The notes under the pieces: model-generated
Seen by the model: the letters and a program-made list of their open reading frames with translations, nothing else
What the model was told of the DNA's origin: nothing
The model's database searches: none
Origin: CAVSMC01 sp963798655
GTDB taxonomy: Bacteria; Pseudomonadota; Gammaproteobacteria; Burkholderiales; Casimicrobiaceae
Reading direction: 5' to 3'
Assembly: GCA_963798655.1 (NCBI GenBank)
Contig: CAWCUH010000012.1
Location: forward strand, 124,001 to 188,000
Length of the DNA: 64,000 bases
Program-made: the position numbers and the translations under genes
Shown here: positions 18,725-25,898 of the stretch, one piece after another
Position numbering within the stretch: position 1 is the first letter of the stretch
Layout: the number at the start of each line of letters is the position of its first letter

Positions 18725-19165
18725 ACGAACCTCCCTGTGTGACGTTTTCGCGAGCGATCGGCCGCTCGATCGGACGATCAGCGATGCTGCATCGACTCGC
18801 GACCAAGCGTCACGCGCCCGACATCGCGCGATCCGCTTGGCTGACCCGCCGATTGTGCGTCGTCATCGGCGCCGCAACTTGCCTCAGATCAAGTGCGCGG
18901 GCTCGACGTCGGCGGGATACGATACGCGCACTGCGGCAAATTGTCGCGGCAGCTTGGCATTGACGTCGGCGGCGCGGGCGTTGCGCCTGCTACAGCGCGC
19001 GCACATCGAACCCCGCATGGCGAACCGGACATGCGAGCGCTTGGCCGGACCTACAAAAGCTCGCAAGCCGCAGGCCGGCGAATGGCCGCTTTGAAAGAGC
19101 ACCGCTAACCGTCGACGTGGGCCGTGCTCCAGCTGGACGATCCGCGGTTCGATTACCACGCGGCG
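18725..19165. other. intergenic region, no gene seen
   Basis: This 441-bp stretch lies between the start of the binding-protein operon and vapC. It must hold the operon promoter near its left edge. Several short frames cross it, but none has a plausible start or recognisable protein. Confidence 0.5.
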
Positions 19166-19537
19166 TCATCGATGCGCTTCGAGATAGACGATACCCAGTT
19201 CGACCGAAATTTCTCGCAGCCGCTTGTCCCTCGTCCACAGAAACGAGCGAGCGATCGCCGCTGCCGCAAGCAAGTGGGCGTCGACGTAACCGATACCGCG
19301 TCCCATCAATTGGTGGCTCTCGATGAAGTAGAGCACCTCGTCGTCGGTTGCCACGGCCAGCTGCGGCAGCGCCTGGAGCAATTCGATCACGCGTGCTCGC
19401 GATTTCAAGTTGCCGCAGGCAAGTTCCCCGATCACGAACGCGTGAGTAGCAGCTAGGCCAGACTCCAGGACCGGAACGACCAACGAATCGCTTCGGCGAA
19501 GGTGATCGACCCACACCGACGTATCCAACAGAATCAT
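19166..19537 (-). CDS. vapC: PIN-domain ribonuclease toxin, VapC family
   Basis: This 123-residue PIN domain begins MILLDTSVWVDHLR, with the first catalytic Asp in LDTSVW. It has a Glu in VIGELACGN and a C-terminal acidic pair in GYVDAHLLAAA and WTRDKRL, giving the usual Mg-binding cluster of VapC RNases, which cut tRNA or rRNA. The start ATG overlaps the antitoxin stop (ATGA). It lies just outside the ssrA island. Confidence 0.92.
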   Translation of the reverse strand: MILLDTSVWVDHLRRSDSLVVPVLESGLAATHAFVIGELACGNLKSRARVIELLQALPQLAVATDDEVLYFIESHQLMGRGIGYVDAHLLAAAAIARSFLWTRDKRLREISVELGIVYLEAHR

Positions 19538-19737
19538 CGCCGCCCAGCCGCAGTGCGCCGCCGTGCCGGCCGCGCAAGCGCGGGCTCGGTGCCACCCAGC
19601 CGCGCCAACCTGCGGGCACTCTCGCGTTGGATAAGGGCAGCGAGTGCCTCGCGCAACAACGCCGAGCGCTCGTTCAAGCCGCTCAGTCGCCGGGCACGGT
19701 CAACTAACGCGTCGTCCAAAGTTACGGTTGTCCGCAT
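19534..19737 (-). CDS. vapB: VapB-type antitoxin
   Basis: The 67-residue protein opens MRTTVTLDDALVDRARRLSG, a ribbon-helix-helix DNA-binding motif of VapB/DUF2191 antitoxins. An ALLREALAALIQRESARRLA helix and a basic, disordered toxin-binding tail follow. ATG 19737 is chosen over an upstream in-frame start because the RHH strand begins there. It is co-expressed with and overlaps vapC; the complex should repress the promoter just upstream. Confidence 0.9.
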   Translation of the reverse strand: MRTTVTLDDALVDRARRLSGLNERSALLREALAALIQRESARRLARLGGTEPALARPARRRTAAGRR

Positions 19738-19767
19738 GACTCGTCTCCACACCTGGTTCACGCTTCA

Positions 19768-19799
19768 ATTATATCATCGTTTGATGCTAACTTTGATGC
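19768..19799 (-). promoter_or_regulatory. vapBC promoter with direct-repeat operator
   Basis: On the minus strand a perfect -10 box TATAAT lies at 19773-19768, about 30 bp upstream of vapB. Two direct copies of GCATCAAA (19799-19792 and 19787-19780) sit 12 bp apart just upstream, overlapping the expected -35 region. No strong -35 is seen. The repeats are the likely VapB binding sites for autoregulation. Confidence 0.6.
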
Positions 19800-19930
19800 G
19801 CGGTCGCAGCGCGTCACCTGCTTGGCGGAATTTGCCGCAACGGCTCGCGTGACGCAGTCCGCGCGACGTCCTAAGGGCGCAGCTTGCCCAGAATTGATCC
19901 ACGCCGAGGTAGCGTGACGCAGAATGAAAA

Positions 19931-19957
19931 GGGCCCGACCTTTGGTCGGGCCCGAGA
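19931..19957 (-). terminator. displaced original ssrA terminator
   Basis: A perfect 10-bp stem GGGCCCGACC/GGTCGGGCCC with a 3-nt loop lies at 19931-19953, followed on the minus strand by TTTT. It sits 21 bp beyond the left 27-bp repeat that copies the ssrA 3' end. This is where the terminator would lie if the island were removed. It now has no gene reading into it from ssrA. Confidence 0.7.
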
Positions 19958-19973
19958 ACTTCGATGGTGGCAG

Positions 19974-20000
19974 TGGTGGAGGTGGGCGGAATCGAACCGC
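19974..20000. repeat. left attachment-site repeat (copy of ssrA 3' end)
   Basis: This 27-bp stretch is identical to 30978-31004, which is the last 27 nt of ssrA including the CCA end and T-arm side. Identity stops on both flanks. It is the left att site of the island. Confidence 0.92.
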
Positions 20001-20049
20001 GTTGTTTGCCCCTACGAAAACGTATCGCCGCTAGTGTTCTACGCCGTCC

Positions 20050-20067
20050 TTACCCCTTTGTTTACCC
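20050..20067. repeat. left TTACCC repeats (integrase arm-site-like)
   Basis: Two direct copies of TTACCC, at 20050-20055 and 20062-20067, lie 12 bp apart and 50 bp inside the left att repeat. The same hexamer recurs between the integrase start and the right att site. This layout is typical of arm-type binding sites of tyrosine integrases. Confidence 0.55.
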
Positions 20068-20170
20068 TTTCTCGCACAGCCTTGCGCGCGGTTGCCCGCT
20101 TGATTGGACCAGATTTGCAACGCGCACCAGTTGGCCGCCAACACGGCTTAAGGATTGCGTTCAAGGCATG

Positions 20171-20791
20171 TCACCACCGCCGCGTTCCAATCTGTACCTG
20201 TTTCTCTAGCTTCTCCGTGCAAGCATTGATAATGCCTTCCCTCGTGACAGGTTTAGACGACTGCGCAGGCGTTTGTGCAGACCGGGTTGCTGGCTTCGCC
20301 GGAGTAACAGTTGTTTCCCATTTTAGCGGCGCCGCCGCGGTGAAGGTGAGAACGGGCGCCCCTGCCTCATAGATTGTCAGTTCGACGCGGATCGTCTTAG
20401 CTGTCCTTGCCTTCTCAACGAAACGCGACGCTGGCGACAGGAACAAAGTGTTGTGACTATGATCGGCAGGCGCTGTCGCGTGAAAGGACTGCGGCTGCTC
20501 CTCATTGAATCGAACCTTGACTGAGCAGCCGGAGTAGCCATCGCAGATGATTTGCCCTTTTTCGATCTGAATGGCTGCGTTTAGGCCATCCGACTTGCGA
20601 GAGCGCACAATCAAGGCGCCGAGATTCTTTCCGCTGTAGGGGAAACGAAGATCGAGGCTGTTGTCGCTGTAGAGGTACGCCCACTGAACCTTGCTGCCGG
20701 TCATCGGATCAGTGTCGGTCGAGTAATCCCATGCGCCTGCATACGCAGACGTGCAGAATGCAGCGACAGCGAGCGCAACAACGGAATGCAT
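20171..20791 (-). CDS. secreted protein of unknown function
   Basis: The 206-residue protein starts at ATG 20791 with a signal peptide MHSVVALAVAAFCTSAYA, cleaved before GAWDYSTD. The mature part has DPMTG, a FPYSG motif, one CDGYSGCSVKVRF cysteine pair and a FHATAPADHSHNTLFL segment. This pattern occurs in small periplasmic proteins of phages and genomic islands whose function is not known. A basic, Lys/Pro-rich C-terminus extends beyond the core. Codon use is clearly less GC-biased than in the flanking chromosome, consistent with transfer. Confidence 0.65.
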   Translation of the reverse strand: MHSVVALAVAAFCTSAYAGAWDYSTDTDPMTGSKVQWAYLYSDNSLDLRFPYSGKNLGALIVRSRKSDGLNAAIQIEKGQIICDGYSGCSVKVRFNEEQPQSFHATAPADHSHNTLFLSPASRFVEKARTAKTIRVELTIYEAGAPVLTFTAAAPLKWETTVTPAKPATRSAQTPAQSSKPVTREGIINACTEKLEKQVQIGTRRW

Positions 20792-20854
20792 GGCGTTTTG
20801 CTCCCAGTCGTGCAGAAATAGCCTATTGGGCGTCGCCGATTGTCGGCGTCGGGT

Positions 20855-20903
20855 GAATCGCGGCGGTCCGGACGGCGTGCTGAACATTTTGCGGTAGGAT
20901 GGC
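20855..20903. repeat. 49-bp element, left copy of MFSTP-like pair
   Basis: About three quarters identical to 23570-23619. Read on the minus strand both encode MFSTP(S/A)GP(P/R)RF, using different codons for the same residues (AGC against TCG for Ser, CCG against CCT for Pro). Both lie upstream of a minus-strand gene in a divergent gap. Confidence 0.5.
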
Positions 20904-21045
20904 ACAGTAGCCGGCTGACGCAAGTCGGCGCAGTCCTACACTGCTTGCCACTACCTTTAATGGGCAAACGACTTGCCCGCGCCGGCTGGCGGCCAAGTGC
21001 CCGATCATTGGTCCGGCTTGCATTCGCAAGCGTCAGGGGAGAAAC

Positions 21046-21843
21046 ATGAACGTTATCCGCGCCGCCTTTTTCGTCGTGGTCGCCGCCCTTGCACTAGCCT
21101 TCGGTCAAACGACCCGCGCCTCTTCCTACTCAAGTGAAATAACGGATTTTTGGTGGAATTCCAACGAGAGTGGCTGGGGCATCAACGTCACGCTGCAGAA
21201 CGACACCGCTTACGCGACGTTTTTCGTTTACGACGCCGCCGGCAATCCGACGTGGTACTCCGTCGCGCTTATCTGGCAGGGCAACTACGTCTGGTCTGGC
21301 TCGCTGTACGCGATCCGTGGGCCGTGGTTCGGCGGTCCATTCAATCCGGCAAACGTCGGATCCCGCGCGGTAGGAAATGCGACCTTTACCCTTCACGACC
21401 TAGGCAACGCTACTCTCGCGTACACCGTGGACGGCGTACCGGTTGTTAAGAATGTCACCCGCACGACGTGGAAAAACGAAAACCTGTCCGGAACATTCGC
21501 CGGCGGTTTCTCGGTTCGCTTCAGCGGCTGCTTCCCGACGAACCTTAACGGCGTTTCAGAAGATGTGGGACTAATGAGTGTGAGTCACAGCGGGACCAGC
21601 GTCACGTTGTCGCTTTATGCCACAGCGACCGGCGACAATTGCAGTTTCGCCGGCAGCTACTCGCAAGCTGGAAAGCTCGGTCAGATCGACGGCACGTATA
21701 CGTGCATTGATGGAACGCACGGCTCGTTCACCGCATATGAAATAACACCGACGATCAACGGCTTTACGGGCGCCGTTCGGGGAACCAACCAGTATTGCAC
21801 TCAATGGACCGGCTACTTCGGTGGCATCAGGCGCGCACAATAA
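21046..21843 (+). CDS. secreted Trp/aromatic-rich repeat protein, unknown
   Basis: The 265-residue protein starts at ATG 21046 after GGGGAGA. A signal peptide (about 1-25, ending RASS) precedes a beta-rich mature chain. A characteristic segment, WWNSNESGWGINVTLQND with FVYDAAGNPTWYS, is a pattern found in many uncharacterised exported proteobacterial proteins. Two Cys pairs in the second half (around SGCFPTN, DNCSF, YTCID, NQYCTQ) suggest disulfides. Its composition is less GC-rich than the chromosome. It is island cargo; function unknown. Confidence 0.7.
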   Translation: MNVIRAAFFVVVAALALAFGQTTRASSYSSEITDFWWNSNESGWGINVTLQNDTAYATFFVYDAAGNPTWYSVALIWQGNYVWSGSLYAIRGPWFGGPFNPANVGSRAVGNATFTLHDLGNATLAYTVDGVPVVKNVTRTTWKNENLSGTFAGGFSVRFSGCFPTNLNGVSEDVGLMSVSHSGTSVTLSLYATATGDNCSFAGSYSQAGKLGQIDGTYTCIDGTHGSFTAYEITPTINGFTGAVRGTNQYCTQWTGYFGGIRRAQ

Positions 21844-21884
21844 TGATTAGCGCGCCCGCGTACATCACGCAATTTGTAGCTAAG

Positions 21885-22157
21885 CTAAGGCGCTCGCTCA
21901 AGTAGACCTAGAAGCGTATAGAGCGCGCGCGGCGGCCTGTTACGCTCGCGCACTTCGCGAATATTCATCTTGCATCGCCAAACGCGACCGGCGATCTGTT
22001 CCTGTCCGCTCTCGATCATCTCCACGTATCGACGCGCCGCCGCAGCGAGCACAGCTCCTTTGATTACCTGGTTGCTCGGTGAAAGCCGCATCTCGAAGCG
22101 CCGCGACTCCGGCAGCACGCCGAGCAGTTCGCCGACGACGGTCGCTTTTGCTTTCAG
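21885..22157 (-). CDS. small conserved-looking island protein (start uncertain)
   Basis: The frame reads KAKATVVGELLGVLPESRRF then EMRLSPSNQVIKGAV, like a small OB-fold or beta-barrel protein of about 90 residues ending LLGLLERAP. No ATG, GTG or TTG lies close by. CTG 22157 overlaps the stop of the upstream gene as CTGA, which would give tight coupling; a TTG farther up adds a low-complexity leader. Function unknown. Confidence 0.4.
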   Translation of the reverse strand: MKAKATVVGELLGVLPESRRFEMRLSPSNQVIKGAVLAAAARRYVEMIESGQEQIAGRVWRCKMNIREVRERNRPPRALYTLLGLLERAP

Positions 22158-22417
22158 TGCAGGTCGATGAACTCGACGTGAAACGCTACCGGCAGCGCAC
22201 CCGGCATCAACGGTATGTCGCAATGGCCGGCAACCCGTAGCCTGCGTCCCACCTGCAGCGCGTCGCGGGGTCCTAGCCAAGCCGCTGGCGGCAGCACAAC
22301 GCGCTCGATGTTGTCCTCGGTATCGAGCAGCAGTACCGGCGACGGATGCAGCGGGTTCTCCGGCGTCGTTTCATCAACGTCAGCAATCGTTGCGACGAGA
22401 CTGAAGTAGAGCGGCAC
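22154..22417 (-). CDS. hypothetical island protein
   Basis: The 87-residue protein (MPLYFSLVATIADVDE...) has a Pro-rich middle and hydrophobic strands such as SPVLLLDTED and ALPVAFHVEFIDLH. It may be a small beta-sandwich. It lies 24 bp downstream of the GIY-YIG gene on the same strand and overlaps the next small frame. No family recognised. Confidence 0.5.
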   Translation of the reverse strand: MPLYFSLVATIADVDETTPENPLHPSPVLLLDTEDNIERVVLPPAAWLGPRDALQVGRRLRVAGHCDIPLMPGALPVAFHVEFIDLH

Positions 22418-22441
22418 CTCTGCGACTCCGCGGTCAGCAGC

Positions 22442-23215
22442 CTATGGCTGATCGACAGAATCGTCGTTTGACGGCTGCGCAGGCTTTAATTTATCGGCGC
22501 AAGCATTGGGGTCGAACATACGCAGTAACGAAAGCACCTCTTCGGGCGAAGTTAGAAACCATTCTGATCCAGGACTGTCTTTCAGCCTTCGTCCACGAAT
22601 GGTCAGCACCCCATGCAGCGCCGTTTCCCAAGGCATCGGTTCCGGTGTATGCAGGATGATCGCGACACGCGGACGCTCAGGAAGCGCAGTTGCAGCCTGC
22701 GACAAAATGCGCTCCATCGGATCTCGGTCCGTTCTGCCGATCTTGCAGGGCCATACAGTCTCGCCGCGCTGCAGCGCGTGTTGGCGATAAGTCGGGAGAT
22801 AGTACAGGTAGATCGCACCGGCTCCGCTCCCCAAGGTCATGTCGGCTATTGCTGTTAGGTGGGCAGCGGTATTCGACGCAATCGGAATCGGCGCTATGGC
22901 TGATTCATCCGCCGCCGCGCCGTTTTGTTCGGCTGAAATGGCGACTGAGTCGACGTCGATAATCCGCCAATAGCCTTGCATTGGATTTTGGACAAGACCC
23001 TTCTGCGCCATTGAATTCAACGCTTTTTTCACGGAACCGGTGACACTCTGCGCTTCCGAGGGCTTGCCTCCGCGCGCAAGATGAACCCGCGCAACCTCCT
23101 CAACAATCGCCTGGCGTTCAACGAGCTGTCCAGCGAATAGCTCGCCAATGAGCGATTCAATGACCGAGGGAGCTAGCGGCAGATCTTTGTACGGGTAATC
23201 GTCGTCATTCATCAT
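22442..23215 (-). CDS. GIY-YIG superfamily (T5orf172-like) protein with winged-helix N-terminus
   Basis: The start MMNDDDYPYKDLPLAP (ATG 23215) gives 257 residues. Residues about 20-90 look like a winged-helix or restriction-type DNA-binding domain ending in MAQKGLVQNPMQGYWRI. After an Ala-rich linker, residues about 130-240 match the T5orf172/GIY-YIG pattern: a strand with AIYLYYLP, then CKIGRTDRDPMERI, then a region with an alpha-helix and EWFLTSPEEV. Such proteins are putative nucleases in phages, islands and defence loci. Catalytic residues beyond Tyr and Arg cannot be confirmed by eye. First gene of a leftward cargo operon. Confidence 0.65.
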   Translation of the reverse strand: MMNDDDYPYKDLPLAPSVIESLIGELFAGQLVERQAIVEEVARVHLARGGKPSEAQSVTGSVKKALNSMAQKGLVQNPMQGYWRIIDVDSVAISAEQNGAAADESAIAPIPIASNTAAHLTAIADMTLGSGAGAIYLYYLPTYRQHALQRGETVWPCKIGRTDRDPMERILSQAATALPERPRVAIILHTPEPMPWETALHGVLTIRGRRLKDSPGSEWFLTSPEEVLSLLRMFDPNACADKLKPAQPSNDDSVDQP

Positions 23216-23362
23216 TGAAGGCGAACAATAGCTAACAATGGGCGTCAACGCGCGCTCAAATGAGATAGTGTCGCGCAAGCATGCCTCTAGTCGTCCGGCA
23301 CGGCCATGGCCCGGTCGCGATAGATCGCTTAGCCGCGTCCCCCGGGTAAGGGCGGCATTCGC

Positions 23363-23605
23363 TCAATCTCGGGAGCGGACCGGCGTGCGGGCGATTTCGG
23401 TTAGCAAACCCAACGCGTTCCGCAGCTCTCCAATGTTCCGCCTCCGCGCCAGATACACGGCATAACGCTCCAAGAAGACGCAGCAGCACAGCCAGCGCTC
23501 GCGCTTGTCCATCGCGTTCACGCGGTGCGGATGCACGAGTAGGTCAGGCCCGTCGAGCGGCGTTGGCTTGAAGCGCCGCGGTCCGGCAGGCGTCGAGAAC
23601 ATCAT
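23363..23605 (-). CDS. small basic island protein
   Basis: From ATG 23605 the frame gives 80 residues beginning MMFSTPAGPRRFKPTP. The C-terminal part, from MDKRERWLCCCVFLERYAVY, is helical with a Cys triplet and could form a three-helix bundle. Its first 12 residues are also encoded at 20887-20855 upstream of another island gene, with synonymous changes. An internal ATG at 23512 would give 49 residues. Function unknown. Confidence 0.45.
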   Translation of the reverse strand: MMFSTPAGPRRFKPTPLDGPDLLVHPHRVNAMDKRERWLCCCVFLERYAVYLARRRNIGELRNALGLLTEIARTPVRSRD

Positions 23606-23619
23606 CGCGGCAGAATGCC
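23570..23619. repeat. 50-bp element, right copy of MFSTP-like pair
   Basis: Partner of 20855-20903, about three quarters identical, same orientation. It covers the start codon region of the small basic protein. Confidence 0.5.
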
Positions 23620-24043
23620 AGCCGCGCTCAGATGCGAGCAAGCGCTATCGCGCTAGGCCTGTGCTCGATCAAGGGCCTTGTCACGGGTCGTGGCGCACCG
23701 GCGGTCGTCGTGAACGTCCGGTGAGGATGCCAGCGGCCGTTGATGCAAGCAACCGCCATCAGAACTTGAGCCGGTCATCGTAACGGCTATGGTTGCACTT
23801 GGCCCTCTTTGATCAAAGGCCTGGAAGTTTCGCCCGTTTCAGCGCAGGCTCAGCGGAGTTGCGCCGCGCTCCTCGCGCGTGCCGCCGCCATCCAAACCTA
23901 GCCTTGTGGCATCGTGTCGCAGTCGGAGAGTCTTACAGCTTAGGCAGCGCTCGCCACTTAACACCTTGTTTTGCCGCCGCGGTATTGACCTTGCTTACAT
24001 TATCAACGCGTTTGCACACGCCAGACAGGGAGGGGCCGTGAGA
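23620..24043. other. non-coding stretch in island cargo region
   Basis: About 420 bp between the small basic gene and the PEP-CTERM gene. No convincing frame, hairpin terminator or repeat is seen. It should hold the promoter of the PEP-CTERM gene. Confidence 0.4.
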
Positions 24044-24751
24044 ATGCTGCGCCGCATGGTATTTGCGCTTGTTACGTTGCTCTTTGGCACAACGGCCGGG
24101 TGGGCTAACCAGATCGTCCAAGTGCACGACTTTTCCGGGCTGTCCCTTGTGGACTTCTGCGGAACGGGTCCCGGTTGCGCCTCAGACCTATGGGGCGACG
24201 TATTCGCGCGCTTTCACACCGCCCGTGCGATGGGGATATCGCCCGACGCGCTCGTAGGTGCAACTTGGCATTTCCAGGGCCACATCGACGTTGAAGGCTA
24301 CTTTAATTTTGCCCCGACCTCGCCATTAACTGGCCGCATTGCGTCCATTTTTCCTCGCACCGGCCCATCCTTGCCTTTACCCGGCGTGGGCCTAATCCCG
24401 GGGGATTTGATGGGCGTTTGGGCGGATGTTTTTTGCACCGAATCGCCGTGTAGCGTATTTGCGGAGAACGCGTTTGATGTCACATTCAACGCGACAGATT
24501 TTGATCCCCTGTTGTTCGGGGGCCCGCTCGACGGGGATTCAGGGTTTGTCTCCGTCGAATTGACCCTTGCTGCGACACCTCTGATAGACGGCGGACCCAT
24601 TATGCAGTTCGGCTTTGTGCGTTCGAGCTTCCGCGACTTTACGCTGAGCTTGACCTACGACGTGCCCGAACCGAGCACACTGCTGCTGCTTGCGGTTACG
24701 GCTCTCGCCGCTCTTTTGACACTGCGCGCAAGGGGAGGGCGGGCACATTAG
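24044..24751 (+). CDS. PEP-CTERM sorting domain protein
   Basis: The 235-residue protein starts at ATG 24044 after a strong GGGAGGGG site; the in-frame GTG 24038 is too close to that site. It has a signal peptide (about 1-21), a beta-rich mature domain with paired Cys (FCGTGPGC, FCTESPC), and the C-terminal tripartite signal VPEPSTLLLLAVTALAAL followed by a basic RARGGR tail. PEP-CTERM proteins are processed and sorted by exosortase (XrtA/EpsH type) to the cell surface or exopolysaccharide. No exosortase gene is in this window, so the host must supply it. Confidence 0.85.
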   Translation: MLRRMVFALVTLLFGTTAGWANQIVQVHDFSGLSLVDFCGTGPGCASDLWGDVFARFHTARAMGISPDALVGATWHFQGHIDVEGYFNFAPTSPLTGRIASIFPRTGPSLPLPGVGLIPGDLMGVWADVFCTESPCSVFAENAFDVTFNATDFDPLLFGGPLDGDSGFVSVELTLAATPLIDGGPIMQFGFVRSSFRDFTLSLTYDVPEPSTLLLLAVTALAALLTLRARGGRAH

Positions 24752-24931
24752 CGACGGGCCATCGGCCGTTGCTTCGGCAAAGTCAGCGCTGAGCGCGCGC
24801 AGAAGCCTTGCAAGCGTGCGCGCCAACTCGCGCTGGCGGCCCTTGAAGGCGTTTCGCGCGACGCTTTGATCGGTCGCCGGCGTCGTAAAGGTGTCGCCTC
24901 AAGCGGCATCGTCGGACTATTCCGTTAGGCA

Positions 24932-25165
24932 TCAGCGCAGCATGGCACGCAGCGTTCGCAGGATAGCCCGCGCTTTGCTCCGCTGTTCGATTGCCCGTTT
25001 CGTGTAGCGTCCGTGCGTTGGCTTGCGGCCGGCCTTGCCGCCATGCATCCGGCACCGGCCATTTTTCATGGCTGGCCCTCGGCATGGCTGTCCTGTGGTT
25101 CGCGCATGAGCCCCGCAACGAACAGCGGCAAGTAATCGAGTCTCTGGACGCATGGCATTACCCAT
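24932..25165 (-). CDS. small Cys/His protein of phage/island type (HGG motif)
   Basis: The 77-residue basic protein has a conserved core: CGAHARTTGQPCRGPAM, then NGRCRMHGGKAG, i.e. C-x9-10-C ... C-x2-H-G-G. This is a recurrent small protein of prophages and integrative elements, often written as the HGG(x)SxG family; it may bind metal. The start overlaps the stop of the upstream gene by 8 bp, so it is coupled to it. Confidence 0.7.
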   Translation of the reverse strand: MGNAMRPETRLLAAVRCGAHARTTGQPCRGPAMKNGRCRMHGGKAGRKPTHGRYTKRAIEQRSKARAILRTLRAMLR

Positions 25166-25898
25166 CTTTCGGCTTGCTCCCTCGGCGCCTGCTTCCCGCG
25201 GCTTGGACGTTGCCGATTACGGCTTGCGAACCCGGTGCAAGGTTGACGTGCTGCACTGTCACCGTTTGCGATCCACCATTGCGTAGTCGCTGGACCGTTA
25301 GCGCCGCATCCTGGAACGCGCCCATCAGTCGAACGGCCGTGTTGAAGCATCGGCATGCTTCAACCTGGTCGCCGGCACTCTTATGCTCATAGCTCAAGCC
25401 GCGATCCATCATCCGCATTGCGGCCTCGTGAGCAACTGCCATCTGGTGCGCCAGCATCTTCTCAAGGCTGTTCGCCGCGCCGATGCTCTGAGCAGCGTCT
25501 ACGCCCATTGCCAGCGCGTTGAAGCTCGGCTGCATCAGCAGATCGGTTCTACGAACGCTCGCGTCTTCGGCGACACGGGTAGCTCCTTTGCCAAGCGTGT
25601 CCCGAACGACGAATCGCATTGCTTCTTTGTGAGTTGGCACCGACACGCGGCAACCGTCTGGGAGGGGTTGCGGCCGAATCACTTCGCCCCCCGGGCCAAC
25701 AGCCGGAACTGCCGGCAACGTGAGCAACTCGCCTGCGGCTTCCTCCAATGGCCGCGCAAAGCATTCCGCTAGCCCAGCGCCGTAGCGTCCGCCTCTCAAT
25801 CGTTCTTCCTGCGCTTGACGTAACTTCTGCGCCGCGAGTTCCGTTGGTGTGTGCGCGTCTTTCTTCACGCTGTTGCCCTTTCCAGCAGGAACGGCCAT
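25158..25898 (-). CDS. conserved island protein, unknown (QRLRNGG family)
   Basis: From ATG 25898 (MAVPAGKGNSVKKDAHTPTE) the product has 246 residues. It contains a helical segment MRFVVRDTLGKGATRVAEDA, a helical hairpin with MDRGLSYEHKSAG, and a C-terminal motif LTVQRLRNGGSQTVTVQHVN then GSQAVIGNV. The same C-terminal motif is familiar from proteins that travel with AlpA/primase islands, beside the HGG protein. Function is unknown. Residues upstream of Met58 of a longer frame come from the overlapping neighbour and are not used. Confidence 0.65.
   Translation of the reverse strand: MAVPAGKGNSVKKDAHTPTELAAQKLRQAQEERLRGGRYGAGLAECFARPLEEAAGELLTLPAVPAVGPGGEVIRPQPLPDGCRVSVPTHKEAMRFVVRDTLGKGATRVAEDASVRRTDLLMQPSFNALAMGVDAAQSIGAANSLEKMLAHQMAVAHEAAMRMMDRGLSYEHKSAGDQVEACRCFNTAVRLMGAFQDAALTVQRLRNGGSQTVTVQHVNLAPGSQAVIGNVQAAGSRRRGSKPKDG

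Noticed and set aside
18884..19159. 91-codon minus-strand frame upstream of the ABC operon
   Set aside because: No plausible start context, mixed composition and no recognisable family.
19974..20000. Possible tRNA 3' end
   Set aside because: It contains a T-arm and CCA, but no upstream arms exist; it is a 27-bp copy of the ssrA end made by integration.
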